Assembly (NCBI RefSeq): GCF_050003625.1
Contig: NC_134398.1
Location: 96,247,674 to 96,311,673 of the forward strand
DNA: 64,000 bases
Direction of reading: 5' to 3'
DNA from: Haematobia irritans
Lineage: Eukaryota > Arthropoda > Insecta > Diptera > Muscidae
A program made the translations under genes and the position numbers. Positions 1 to 9,898 of the stretch are shown one piece after another. The number at the start of each line of letters is the position of its first letter. Position 1 is the first letter of the stretch. The notes under the pieces are model-generated. The model saw only the letters and a list, made by a program, of their open reading frames with translations, ran no database searches and had not been told where the DNA came from.

Positions 1-870
1 TCTTTGGAGCATTTTGGAGGACACACAAGACTATTTTTCGGCGTTGAATTCCACGAAGCTTTTTGTATGGTCCGAGTTAAATATTCTACACTTTCTATAA
101 TTTCCTGTTCCGTTTTCAAGCTAATTTTTGTATTTAAGGTGGTTTTAATTAAATATCGAAAATAGTGCCAATTGGTCTTTTTACTATGAAGCTTACATAT
201 TGTTTCTTGGGGTATATGCTGAGAATTTAGTGTTAAAATGACTGGCGAATGATCCGAAGATAGTTCTAGACTTGTAGTGCATTTTTGTGAGCCAGGAGAT
301 ATGCCTTTGCATACACAAAAATCGATCAGATCTGGTATTTTTTGGGTATCAGTCGGCCAATAAGTTGGTGTGTGTGGTGAGATTACATGAAGATGAAGTT
401 CTTTAATGGCCCAGTTTAATTGTCTACCTTTTGGAGTTGTTAAACGAGATCCCCAATTAGTATGTTTGGCGTTATAGTCCCCACATGCTATGAACTTGTC
501 CCCTAGTGTTTTGAAGAAATTTATGTAGAATTCTTTTTTGATATTGTGCCTTGGCGGACTATATACAGACGATATGATTAGAGAACCTTGCCAGTCCTCC
601 ACAATGACATTTGTCGCTTGTATTTCTTCAGAACAGTAGTGGTTTCCTGGATAGTGCTTTATTTTTTCCTAATAAGAATTCCAGAACCTCCGCGTGCCTT
701 TCCGCTAGGATGCATCACGTGGTAGAAATCGTAATCAGGGATACTGAAATAACTCTTTTGAGTGAAGTGAGTCTCTGAAATCAATAAAATGTCTATTTGG
801 TTTAATCGAAGAAATTCTGTAATTTCCAAAGTGTGTTGAGATAAGCCATTGGCATTCCAGAAAACTATCT
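1..870 (-). pseudogene. Jockey-type LINE ORF2, endonuclease domain (LINE-A)
   Basis: This is the amino end of a non-LTR retrotransposon ORF2, an apurinic/apyrimidinic-type endonuclease that nicks target DNA for target-primed reverse transcription. Reading leftward from about 870 it opens with IVFWNANGL, then ISETHFT (metal-binding E region) and ARGGSGILI. It then runs with one frameshift near 668 into the GDYNAKHTNWGSR block and the SSDHSPV motif near 250. The reading frame continues off the left edge of the window, so the RT lies outside. The motif order is typical of the Jockey clade. The only start available (MTAKHFF at about 910) lies in flanking repeat sequence, so the true 5' end of this ORF is lost. 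It is a relic and not a functional gene. Confidence 0.8.
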
Positions 871-1205
871 TATGGTGTTTTCTTTTCTGAAAAAAGTGCT
901 TTGCCGTCATTTTATCTGTACAGAATGTGCAATTTTAAAATGTTACCAGCAACCTAAAAAAAATGCTATCATTTCAGCGGGCAGAAAAGAATCCAAAGAA
1001 GGAAACAGGGCAATCGCAGCACTCTCGTTTGTTGGCAGTGCTGAAAATTCCCGTAATTTGCCTCTATGCGTGGCACTATTTTCACAACAGAATTCGAAGC
1101 CTTTTCGCACTTTTGCCTGTTTTTTTAGAAAAGAACCTAAAAAGTACATTTTCCGGGCAAAATGCAAAAAAGTGCGCATTTTTTATAAGAAAAGAAAACG
1201 CCATA
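871..1205. repeat. MITE-like inverted-repeat element between two LINE relics
   Basis: The stretch is bounded by imperfect inverted repeats: TTATGGTGTTTTCTTTTC at the left, and on the opposite strand TTATGGCGTTTTCTTTTC at the right. It separates the coding remains of two different LINEs and has no coding content of its own; the ORFs on both strands are chance. No convincing target-site duplication is visible, so the superfamily cannot be named. Confidence 0.45.
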
Positions 1206-2042
1206 ACTCTTTCAGGTACATGTGTGTTGAATAATTCATAAAATATTGCATTCAAAACCGTCAATTGCACATTAGTGTCGTTTGTACTGTACAAACTGAC
1301 AAAATCCGCATTAACAACATCCACCACCAAATTATTCATATCAATTGCACTATAGTCTCTAAATGTAGTATAACAAGAAGCGGTATTGTTAGGTAATTCG
1401 TACTGGATTAATAGAAAACCGTGATATGAATTCACCGCCGGGAAGTAAAATTGATTGCTTCTCAAGACTGAACTGGTACAAGAAACTAGAGAATAATCAA
1501 TTAACGACACAGAGTCACTACTACAGTTATAGTGAGTTGGCTTGTCATTATGAAGAACTGTGAGATTATACCTGGTAAGAAAATGCCTAAAATTAGAATA
1601 ATTACTCGAACGACAAATGTCAAAGGTAAAGTCGCCCACAATCAACGTTACGATGTCTGAAATGGATCTCTCCAATACCAACAATAAACATTGTCACAGA
1701 AGTCCGAATTTGAAGAAAAATTGCTTCACAACCCGGCTCTGAAATAGATGCCACAATTTTCGCATTTAAACCAGAAGAAATATAACAGGCTACCCCACCA
1801 CCCCTTATACCGCATCTGTCATTCCGGAATAGATTATAACCCGGAATATTAATACTTTTGCTAGATACATACGGTTTTAGCCACGTCTCAGCGAATCCAA
1901 TAATGTCGAGATGACCACTGCACAGAATATTCTTTAATTCGTCAAATTTAGTTGACCTGGTTCCAGGTTCAATAGATTGGACATTGCAAAACCCAATATT
2001 AAAATTTGAGCTACCAGCGCAAAAACGTCGAATAAATGACAC
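1206..2042 (-). pseudogene. LINE ORF2 endonuclease fragment (LINE-C)
   Basis: A second non-LTR retrotransposon endonuclease. From 2042 leftward the protein shows NIGFCNVQSI, then GFAETWL (catalytic E region), IRGGGVACYIS, and after a frameshift between about 1620 and 1684, LIVGDFTFDI and SLIDYSLVS. The pattern (NxQSI, AETWL, IDYxxVS) is that of CR1/Jockey-group endonucleases but differs from the LINE to its left. The coding signal stops at about 1206, at the inverted-repeat element, and no RT follows, so the copy is truncated. Function is inferred from motifs only. Confidence 0.75.
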
Positions 2043-2287
2043 GTCACAGAGGAGTTAAAAGAATGTGCATTATGATTGGCCTTAAATCTAGAATTTTTCA
2101 TTTTTTATAAAAATCCATTAGTTCATATGAAAAACGCTCTAAACATTTATTCAAAAAGAAAAAAAATCAAAAATTCATTAAGAGAAAAAAATAACATTAA
2201 CTACATAAAGAAAGCAAGGAGTTGCAAATTATTGACTCTCCTCTTCAGTCTTACGAAAGGGTTAAAAAGAAAAGAATAGAATACACA
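2043..2287. other. AT-rich spacer upstream of LINE-C ORF2
   Basis: About 245 bp without a convincing ORF on either strand. It lies between the LINE-C endonuclease start and the short unrecognised ORF to its right. By position it could be an ORF1-ORF2 spacer of that LINE. Confidence 0.35.
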
Positions 2288-2530
2288 TTAAGCATCATCG
2301 ACCTGCACAGAAGTAGGAGTACCGAAAGTGGGAGTGTCACTTCCATTAAATCTTGTTCTTTGATCTATACGTCGACCACCACGTTGGTTTATAATAAAAT
2401 TCTCCTCAAAAACTTCTTCAAAAGCCATAAGCTCATCAAAGGAATACATTTTTTTCCACCATTTAGATCAAATATTACAGCCTTAGCCGATGAAGGGATG
2501 AGCTCATATCGTTTAATTTTCGCAGAAATC
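2288..2530 (-). pseudogene. Unrecognised C-terminal ORF fragment, possible LINE-C ORF1 end
   Basis: On the minus strand an open frame contains MYSFDELMAFEEVF, then an Arg-rich stretch (RGGRRIDQRTR), and ends in an acidic tail SVQVDDA before a stop. The frame just upstream (KRYELIPSSAKAVIFDLNGG) is offset by one base at a run of seven A's near 2450, so a homopolymer frameshift may split one protein. I do not recognise the family. It sits about 245 bp upstream of the LINE-C endonuclease on the same strand, which suggests the C-terminus of that element's ORF1. It abuts the RNase H fragment of LINE-B at about 2530, which looks like a chimeric junction. Confidence 0.35.
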
Positions 2531-3103
2531 TCAGCCTGAAAAATACTGCAATCACTATCCAGCGTGTAAGACTCCCTTATTCCTAGTTCACTACAATAGA
2601 TTCCGCTGCCCTTCCTTCCTCCATCTTTGATCCGTCCGTATACATGTTCAGGGTTCCGAAGGGTATCCTCCTGTCTTCCCACTCCTCCATACTTCGTATA
2701 ATGAATGTCGGTTTGTGATGATAAACATGCTCCGTGGCCATATGGTCCGTCTCTCTATACTGCCCGTCCAGAATTTCAGTATGCCTGCAGGCTGTCCTCT
2801 CCAGCGTGTTCAAGCTCTTAAGTCTCAGAAGTGTCAGTTCAGCAGTCTTCCTTACGTGTAAATCGAGTGGGATAAATCCATCAGTACCTCCAGAGCGGCA
2901 GTAGCTGTGGTCCTCATGGCACCTGTCATATAGATGAGTTCAGTCCTATTTACCCTATTTATTCTCGATATATGTTTTTGGTGTCTCACGATTGTCCACC
3001 AAACATGACAGTCATATGTGGCCACAAGTCTTACAACCGCGGTATAAAGCCAGCCAAAAAGAGAAGGCCTCTTCCCCATCTCTGCCCGACCAATTTTTGA
3101 CAA
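2531..3103 (-). pseudogene. LINE-B ORF2 C-terminal region with RNase H start
   Basis: This follows the RT in the same direction. It contains the WLYTAVVRLVATYDCHVWW connection typical of insect LINEs, then the RNase H active-site strand NMYTDGSKMEEG near 2640. After a frameshift come GSGIYCSELGIRES and CSIFQAEI, the region of the second catalytic acid. RNase H removes the RNA strand after reverse transcription. The domain is cut off at about 2530, losing the last catalytic Asp, and is broken by at least two frameshifts. Confidence 0.7.
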
Positions 3104-3822
3104 GAGTATAGTGCCGCATAGGCCCTCTTAATGTGATCGGCAGTATTCTCCATCCAGTTCAGCCTGGAGTCCAAAATAACTCCTAGGTACCTTGCTGATT
3201 TCGAGAGCGTCAACTTTATGCCCTGGAATTCAGGAGACTTGTACCAGATAACCTTTCTCCTCCTGGTAAACAGTACCAACTCCGTCTTACCAGGGTTCAC
3301 CCCTAAACCACATCCTAGAGTCCACTCCGAGATATACTGCAAAGACTCGCCCAGCACATCCGAAATAGAGTCGAGGAATTTTCCCGATACCATTATCACA
3401 ATGTCATCCGCGTATGCCACTACCTTGATACCCTTACTTGTCAGCCCAAACAATACCTCGTTCACCACCAATAGCCACAGCAAAGGTGATATAACCCCTC
3501 CCTGTGGCAATCCTCTAGTGGTCCTAGCCCTCCTTGTGGAGCTCGCTAGCTCGACCACCAAGTCCCTGCTTAGCAACATCAACTCGATCCACTTTATAAC
3601 GAATTTCTCAACACCATTCCTAGCTAATGCATGTACCACTTTATTAATTTTCGTATAATTAAAAGCACCATATGTCATGGATCTCTCTATGTGATGCACC
3701 ACTGAGTGCAGGGCAGATTCTACAGATCTGCCCTTAATATAGGCATGCTGACAGATTGATAGTTTCCTGTCTAACTGGTTCCTTATATGATCATACAGTA
3801 TCCTCTCCATCGTCTTTAGCAA
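3031..3822 (-). pseudogene. LINE-B reverse transcriptase, palm
   Basis: An open stretch of 263 codons with the RT fingers and palm: QHAYIKGRSVESALH, then GLPQGGVISPLLW (motif B) and the catalytic VAYADDIVIM (motif C), then NPGKTELVLF and the thumb-side SARYLGVILD. The motif A region reads MTYGAFNY directly after HHIERS. The usual segment carrying the catalytic Asp of motif A appears deleted, so the enzyme would be dead even if translated. A stop (TGA) near 3915 separates it from the upstream RT segment. Confidence 0.85.
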
Positions 3823-3912
3823 GAAGGATGATAAGCTTATTAGTCTAAAATCCTTCGCCGTTCCATGTGATATCTTCCCCGCTTTAGGAATGAAGATTAC
3901 CTTAACCTTCCA

Positions 3913-4668
3913 TCAAGGCTTTGGTATATATCCAACACGCAATGAGGCCCTCATCGACTCCATATAGGATTCACTCAAGAGATCGAAAGACTCCTGAAGC
4001 ATACATGGATATACCCCGTCCAAGCCTGGAGATTTATATGGGCCGATGCTGTCAATCGCCCATTTATCGCTGTCCATGGTCACCAAATCTAATATGTCCT
4101 TCTCAGCTCCTCGGTGGTCCATAGAAACAAGAATATCCGTTGTATCTCTGATCTCACACCCCGGGAAGTGCGTTTCCAATAACAGGTCTATAGTGTCATC
4201 AGGTGATTCGGTCCATTTTCCATTGCTGTTCTGCAAGTTACCTCTAAACTTAGGTTGCTTGGATAAGAACTTACGTAGTCTTGCTGTATCCTTAATATTA
4301 GAGAGTTGCTCTATCACGCGAATAAAATCCATTCTTTTAGCCTTCCTTGTCTCTTTTTTGAAAGTTTTCAGACAGTCTTTGTATTCATTCCATAGCTGCT
4401 CAGTTCCATGCCTTCTTGCCTCATTATAAAGCCTCCTAGACTTCCTCCTTAGATCCATTAGTTTCTTGCTCCACCAGGCCTTGTGTTTACTATCAAGTGT
4501 CCTGTTGGTAGGACACGATCTAACAAAGGAACGTGTAAGCCATCTTTCCACCATGTTCGCTGCATCCTCCACCTCCTCTATGCTGTCTATTTTTTTATTA
4601 TAGCCCGGTGTTCTCAAACCACCCAAATGGTTTCTGAAACTGTTCCAATTTGTCCTTCTTGGATTCAT
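3913..4668 (-). pseudogene. LINE-B ORF2 linker and RT N-terminal part
   Basis: A run of 251 codons lying between endonuclease and palm. It shows the inter-domain linker (AWWSKKLMDLRRKSRRLYNEAR) and the start of the RT (SIGPYKSPGLDGVYPCMLQ, the fingers motif). It ends at a single stop after GYIPKP, and the frame beyond the stop (VIFIPKAGKISHGTAKDFRLISL) still matches RT, so the break is a nonsense mutation. It belongs to the same ORF2 as its neighbours on both sides. Confidence 0.8.
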
Positions 4669-4715
4669 TATTCATCAACATTTGTCTCCACACCGGTCTT
4701 CACATCAAATTCTAT

Positions 4716-5195
4716 CTACTTTTGATCCGAGTAACTTATTTCGCTAGATACCCTCCAGTTTGAGACTGTTGTCCTTCTTGTAAAATTGCTGAAAGTCAAA
4801 TCGAGAACTTCCTTCCTCGTACGGGTTTCGAAGGTGAAATCCGTTCCCCTATTGTGAACTTGTAACTGATTCTCCAGAATGTATTCCATCAAGCTTTCTC
4901 CTCTTGAATTAGTGTCTGTGCTCGCCCATAGCTCATGGTGAGCATTTTCGTCGCATCCTATTATAAAGTCTCTATTTTTGTCCCGACAGTACCTCACCAA
5001 ATCTCTTACTGCCTGAGGCGGTGGCAGCAGAGTATCGTCGTGTGCAAAGTAAGCCGATGATAAAACCAACTGCCTAGAGTTCAGCTCCACGATCAGTGCC
5101 GTCTGATCAGAGCCACAAAATTGGTCTAAAAAGAAACACTTTATATTCTTTCTTATTAAAATGCATGTTCTCAGTTTATTTCCATCACAGCTCAC
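4716..5195 (-). pseudogene. LINE-B ORF2 endonuclease, C-terminal part
   Basis: This is the C-terminal two thirds of an AP-type endonuclease: FIIGCDENAHHELWAST (catalytic D/N block), GESLMEYIL, then TRKEVLDLTFSNFTRR, and an SDQ where SDH is expected near the end. Several stops follow before the RT linker. The N-terminal part, with the catalytic Glu, is not visible in 5196-5339. The Q for H change at the SDH motif would remove a catalytic residue. Confidence 0.75.
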
Positions 5196-5339
5196 AGTGA
5201 TGCAGGTTTATCTGTACTAGTACTATAGCATCATTTACTTACTGAGCCATCCTTCAACCTTTCCTCCATATCCCTTAACGGTCTGACGAGAGGACTGCTT
5301 AGTCCCACACTAAAGCGATTACCATTTGGCTCGAGTTTA

Positions 5340-5834
5340 TCAATCGTCTCCAGATTCTCTGGCAATATTACGCTTCTCCCAGCTTCGGTTGGGGGGGTCC
5401 ATCTTTAGTATTGTCCAGTCCTCAGTGGGGTAGACTGCTCTATTTTGCGCCTTCAACATGGTCAGTAGGCGATCCTCTGGAAGTATGGGTCCCGTGATAA
5501 AGACCCGTACCCTAGGTTGCCGCTTGACCGGGATTAACCTTAGCTTCGAACCCTCCCATAACTCAAGTCCCTCAATAGTGCCCTTGAGCCATGCGAGGGT
5601 CTTACAATGCAAGATTTTATGTCCCTGCCTCGATTGTATATTCCCAAAGTAGGGAGTATATCCAGTCCCTTGGCAAATTTTTTCGGAGACTTCGAACAGC
5701 AATTTGCTCTCCAGGCGCTTCCAGTTCTCCTCTTTTATTCTTCTGTCCTTACTGGACTCATCGACAATTACTAGCTTAATACAAACCTTGTTGTATAGGT
5801 TTTCGCCCTGTTCGTTTCTGGGCTTTTTTATCAT
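5340..5834 (-). pseudogene. LINE-B ORF1, DUF4780-type C-terminal domain
   Basis: The 164-codon open frame has VCIKLVIVDESS, WKRLESKLLFEVSEKI and the diagnostic stretch RVRVFITGPILPEDRLLTML, followed by QNRAVYPTEDW. This matches the DUF4780 pattern found in ORF1-like proteins of insect LINEs, where it probably binds RNA. The internal Met at 5834 is probably not the true start: the frame is open upstream (TKDSASTEVT) to position 5866, where the LTR retrotransposon interrupts it. The N-terminal half is at 12334-13023 on the other side of that insertion. Confidence 0.7.
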
Positions 5835-5866
5835 TGTGACCTCCGTTGAGGCCGAATCTTTAGTCC

Positions 5867-6047
5867 TGTAGTGTCACTCACTAAGTTAGAGTAGTCAAAT
5901 GAAACGAACGAGTCCGATGATGAGTGAAGACTGAATTCATTTATTAAAGAAACATTATACGTAGGTAATTTACAAGAGAGTGATTATTGAACATATCTAT
6001 TGGTACCAATGACAGTTAAAATGATATGATTTAGAGATGGCGCTATA
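5867..6047 (-). repeat. 3' LTR (complete, 181 bp)
   Basis: On the plus strand it runs from TGTAGTGTCACTCAC to GGCGCTATA. The same 181 bp recur at 18733-18913, 20913-21093, 27587-27767, 55358-55538 and 57538-57718. The inner edge is set by the polypurine tract and the outer edge by LINE-B ORF1. The sequence is short for a Ty3/gypsy LTR, and the termini are TA..CA read on the element strand. Confidence 0.85.
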
Positions 6048-6057
6048 CCTCCCTTTT
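6048..6057 (-). other. Polypurine tract of the LTR retrotransposon
   Basis: On the element strand this reads AAAAGGGAGG directly before the 3' LTR, the expected position for the plus-strand DNA primer. The 220 bp between it and the integrase stop (6058-6279) is AT-rich 3' untranslated sequence with no ORF. Confidence 0.7.
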
Positions 6058-6279
6058 ATATAAGAAATTTAAAACTAAATATTTTAAAGTTAAACTAGTG
6101 TGTAATATATAAAATAATATCTTATATATACCTCCCATTTACAAAGAAAACTTAAAATATAGAATTAAGGTGATCAAACTTAATAAACTAAGGATTTGTA
6201 CTAAAACTTCATATATATTTACATTTTAAATTTCAAAAGTTCTTTATAATTTATTAATTATAATTAATTATAAAAATTG

Positions 6280-6892
6280 TTAAAGTTTTCTTATCCTATT
6301 TTTATGAACACATTTTTCTTTTCGTGTTAATTTATTATAAATTGTTACATTTACTCCATCGATATGTTTTACAATGAAAGGTCCTTCATATACATTTCCA
6401 TGTTTATCGTATGGTTCTTTTTGTAATAAAACATTGTCATTAATATTTACATTCAAAGGGTTAGACAGTTTATCATGATATTGTTTGTTTCTGTTTTTAT
6501 GTACCTCAATTAAACTTTTTGCAATAGAGTGAGTCTTTTGCAATCTAAATTTCACTTCGTGACTGTAATTTTCCAAGTTGTAAAGTGGATCTAAATTTGA
6601 TTTTGTTTCATAAGGCATACGTACCGTTTTACCAAAAACAAGTTCAAATGGTGTGAATTTACAATCAAACACGATGTTAGGTGTAGTGTTATGATAGAAA
6701 GTGAAATATTTCAAATATGTATCCCAATCAGTTAGATTATCTTTCAAATAAGACCTAAGGTACTCATTGAATACGCGATGGTTTCGCTCTACTGTGCCTA
6801 TGCTTTGATGATGGTATGCAGTCGAGAAATTTAGCTTAATTTTGAGAAATTTACACAGTTCCTTAAAAATTTCATTCTTGAACTCTGTTCCT
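6280..6892 (-). pseudogene. Integrase, C-terminal half (frameshifted from Pol)
   Basis: Continues the integrase of the Pol ORF in another frame, after a one-base loss near 6893. It contains the catalytic Glu region (around 6790) and then NIVFDCKFTPFELVFGK and the C-terminal ENYSHEVKFRLQKTHSIA. The basic tail is FIVKHIDGVNVTIYNKL-like, as in chromatin- or DNA-binding integrase ends. The first Met in frame is at 6747, but the open frame begins further upstream, so that Met is not a real start. The stop at 6280 is the natural end of Pol. Confidence 0.8.
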
Positions 6893-9866
6893 GATCTGAT
6901 CTTATTGTGTACATTGGTCCATATACTAAAATGAAATTCTCAAAAATGGCACGCGCAATCGTTTTTGCGGATTTATCGGGAACGGATATTGTGACCAAGT
7001 ATTTGGTTAAATCGCACATTAGCGTAACTGCATATTTGTTTCCATATATAGATAATGGTAGAGGTCCTATTGTATCTAAAATTACAACATCAAATCCTTT
7101 CGTAGGTGTTGGTGTCAACACTAACTTTTCAGTATTGCCTGGTCTCACTTTATTGAGAAGACATTCAGAACAATTCTTAACAAATTTCGCAATATCTCTA
7201 GTCATCTTTTTCCAATAATATTTCGTCCTGATCTTTGCATATAATTTCTTTTGACCACAATGACCTCCTATAACGGGATCATTGTGATAAATTTGCATTA
7301 TATTTTGTTTCTCGTCTTCGTTATTTACTCTAATAATTGGTTCTGTCAAAATTATTTCCAAAGTTTTTAAAATTTTTACACCATGATTTTTAAATTCTTG
7401 AATTGATTTAATTGTAAAAAATATATCATCTTTTGGCCATTCTGCCCTGAAGATTTTATGATTATTGGAGTCAGATTGCAACCTCGAAAGCATATAGTCT
7501 AGACTAAATGTTTCGTTAATAAACTTGAAATCGACAGAAAACAATATTTTAAATTTTTTATAAATATTTACTTTAAGTATACTCATATTCTCATTAACTT
7601 TTACTATTCTGGTTCTAATTTTTGCAATATTTTTATCGAAATTGTGTGAAAATTTGTCGTATATCTTTAGATCCCCTATTGGTTCGGGTATTTCGGTCTT
7701 GTCTATATCTTTTTGTTTGGACATCGCTCTTGTTTTGACAGCTAGAACCTTACTACAGTTTTTCAACCCTTGAATAGAAATTCTCGATAACGCATCAGCT
7801 CCTACGTTTTCTTTGCCTTTTATATATTCCACAACAAAGTTATATTCCGAAAGATCCAAACGAATTCTTGTTAACTTTGAAGTAGGGTCTTTCATATTAA
7901 ACAAGTAGACTAAAGGACGGTGGTCCGATCGTACCGTAAATGATGTACCATATACGTATGGGCGAAACTGAGTTATAGCAAAGTGTATAGCTAAAAGTTC
8001 CAACTCAATAATTGGTTTATTTTGTTCAGATTTACTAAATGATTTAGATGCGAAGCAAATAGGCAAATCGTTTCCATTGAAATTTTGACTTAGTATTGCG
8101 CCACAACCGATTTTGGATGCATCCACGGTAATTAAAAATGGTTTGTGAAAATCTGGGTACTGTAATATTTCTGGTGACAATAAGAGAGCCTTCAGTTTAT
8201 CGAATGAATTTTGACAATGTTCATTCCAGACAAAATCAACATTTTTCCTTGTCATACCATTTAATGGAGATGCTAAAGTTGCGAAATTTGGAATAAATTT
8301 CCGATAATAATTTGCGAAAGCTACGAAACGCCTTACTGCGTCCTTATCTTTTGGAACCTCGTAATTCCTTATGACATTTATCTTGGAGTCATCCGGTAAA
8401 AGTCCTTCTGCAGTACACCTGTGTCCCAGAAAAGTTACTTCAGGTCTAAAGAAATTACATTTGAGTGGATTTATTTTAAGATTGTGTTTCCTCAAAACCT
8501 TAAAAACATCTCTCAAATTATCTAAATGGTGTTGTTTGCTGCATCCGACAATTATAATGTCATCGACATAAAGAAATGATTTATTTGGTGGAAGTCCTGA
8601 AAAATCGATAGACATCATTCTTGAGAATGAATTTGGTGCGACATTCAGTCCAAAGGGTAAAACTTTCCAGCGAAAAGCACCACGGTCTGTACTAAATGAG
8701 GTGATGTCTCGCGAATCTGGATGTAAGGGAATTTGATGAAACCCTGAATATAAATCAATAATTGAAAAGTACTTTGCTCTTCCCAAGTTATCCAATATAT
8801 CGTCAATTCGCGGTAGTGGGAACTTATCAGCAATAAGTTTTTTATTTACACCGCGATAGTCAACGCACATTCTATAAGATTTTCTATCATCTGGTGACTT
8901 TTTCGGAACAAGTATCAACGGACTATTATAATTAGACGTACTTGGCTCTATTAGGTCATTTTCTATTAATTTAGAAACCTGTCTGTTGATTTCATCTTTT
9001 TGAGAGTGAGCGAGACGGTAATTTTTTATATAAACAGGAGAATGATCGGCAAGTCGTAATTTTTGTTCGTAGAAATTGTTAACTGTCATTTTATCATCGC
9101 TTAGTGCAAAAATATCAGAAAATTCGTGACAAAGTGGAATCAAATCGTTGACTATGTAGGTAGGCATTTGTTTAATTAATACTTCTCTTAGTTTTGAATT
9201 TCGATCATCTGTTGGTATAGTTTTAGTTATGTTATATACATAAAAGTTGTCTAATTTTTCCGTTATAATATGGCTGGTATTAATGCATTTTGTTTCATCT
9301 GTAGTATTAATTATTCTCAATATGGGATTACTAGAATCGATTATACCCTTACCTATGAACACTCCATCGGCTACTTCCTGCGAATTGACAAAAAGCGGTC
9401 GTTCAGTCTTTGCTAATTTAAAAATCCTATAGACCTCACATCTAGGCGGAATAAAGCAGTTATTATTACTCGTGCCTTGGTTGATAGGTACTTTAAATCT
9501 TCTATTTTGAACAATAAGAGACAGTGTCATGTCTCCATAATCGATTTTACATGTGTTTTCTTTTAAGAAGTCTTTGCCAAGAATACCACTTGAAGGAATG
9601 TTGAAGGTATCATTAACCACATGAAAAATCTGAGGTATCGTACTACCTGAAATAGTTAAAAATGTTTTAATCGTCCCTAGAGTAAATACGGGATTCATCG
9701 TTATACCAGTGATACTGATTCTTTCGTTTTCATTTGCTACGACTCTTCGTTCAAGACAAGAAACTTTTATTAATGAAACGTCGGCTTGAGTATCAACAAG
9801 AAACGTACAGAAATTATTAGTGGCAGATAATTTAAAATTGACGAAATAGCAAAAATTTAAGTTCAT
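6831..9866 (-). CDS. pol: Pol polyprotein: protease, RT, RNase H, integrase N-terminal half
   Basis: An open frame of 1,011 codons. Protease-like region near residues 22-36 (FLVDTQADVSLIK); the usual Asp-Thr/Ser-Gly is DTQ here. RT fingers CVDYRGVNKKL, palm FSIIDLYSGFHQI, and catalytic YVDD at about 433-436. RNase H acids lie in ITVDASKIGCG, IELELLAIHF and VRSDHRPLVY. Integrase zinc-binding His/Cys pairs end in NCSECLLNK, and the core starts VILDTIGPL and IRSDQ. Just after the second core Asp a one-base deletion near 6893 throws the frame off, so the last 20 or so residues are out of frame. Gag ends 32 bp upstream in a different frame, so Pol is probably made by frameshifting or reinitiation. 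Confidence 0.92.
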   Translation of the reverse strand: MNLNFCYFVNFKLSATNNFCTFLVDTQADVSLIKVSCLERRVVANENERISITGITMNPVFTLGTIKTFLTISGSTIPQIFHVVNDTFNIPSSGILGKDFLKENTCKIDYGDMTLSLIVQNRRFKVPINQGTSNNNCFIPPRCEVYRIFKLAKTERPLFVNSQEVADGVFIGKGIIDSSNPILRIINTTDETKCINTSHIITEKLDNFYVYNITKTIPTDDRNSKLREVLIKQMPTYIVNDLIPLCHEFSDIFALSDDKMTVNNFYEQKLRLADHSPVYIKNYRLAHSQKDEINRQVSKLIENDLIEPSTSNYNSPLILVPKKSPDDRKSYRMCVDYRGVNKKLIADKFPLPRIDDILDNLGRAKYFSIIDLYSGFHQIPLHPDSRDITSFSTDRGAFRWKVLPFGLNVAPNSFSRMMSIDFSGLPPNKSFLYVDDIIIVGCSKQHHLDNLRDVFKVLRKHNLKINPLKCNFFRPEVTFLGHRCTAEGLLPDDSKINVIRNYEVPKDKDAVRRFVAFANYYRKFIPNFATLASPLNGMTRKNVDFVWNEHCQNSFDKLKALLLSPEILQYPDFHKPFLITVDASKIGCGAILSQNFNGNDLPICFASKSFSKSEQNKPIIELELLAIHFAITQFRPYVYGTSFTVRSDHRPLVYLFNMKDPTSKLTRIRLDLSEYNFVVEYIKGKENVGADALSRISIQGLKNCSKVLAVKTRAMSKQKDIDKTEIPEPIGDLKIYDKFSHNFDKNIAKIRTRIVKVNENMSILKVNIYKKFKILFSVDFKFINETFSLDYMLSRLQSDSNNHKIFRAEWPKDDIFFTIKSIQEFKNHGVKILKTLEIILTEPIIRVNNEDEKQNIMQIYHNDPVIGGHCGQKKLYAKIRTKYYWKKMTRDIAKFVKNCSECLLNKVRPGNTEKLVLTPTPTKGFDVVILDTIGPLPLSIYGNKYAVTLMCDLTKYLVTISVPDKSAKTIARAIFENFILVYGPMYTIRSDQEQSSRMKFLRNCVNFSKLS

Positions 9867-9898
9867 GGAATAGACTGATTTAGTATTTGTAAAATTTA

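Noticed and set aside
872..1241. Plus-strand ORFs of 92 and 120 codons
   Set aside because: Inside the MITE-like element; no motif.
3218..3658. 146-codon plus-strand ORF
   Set aside because: Antisense of the LINE-B RT palm, which has clear catalytic motifs.
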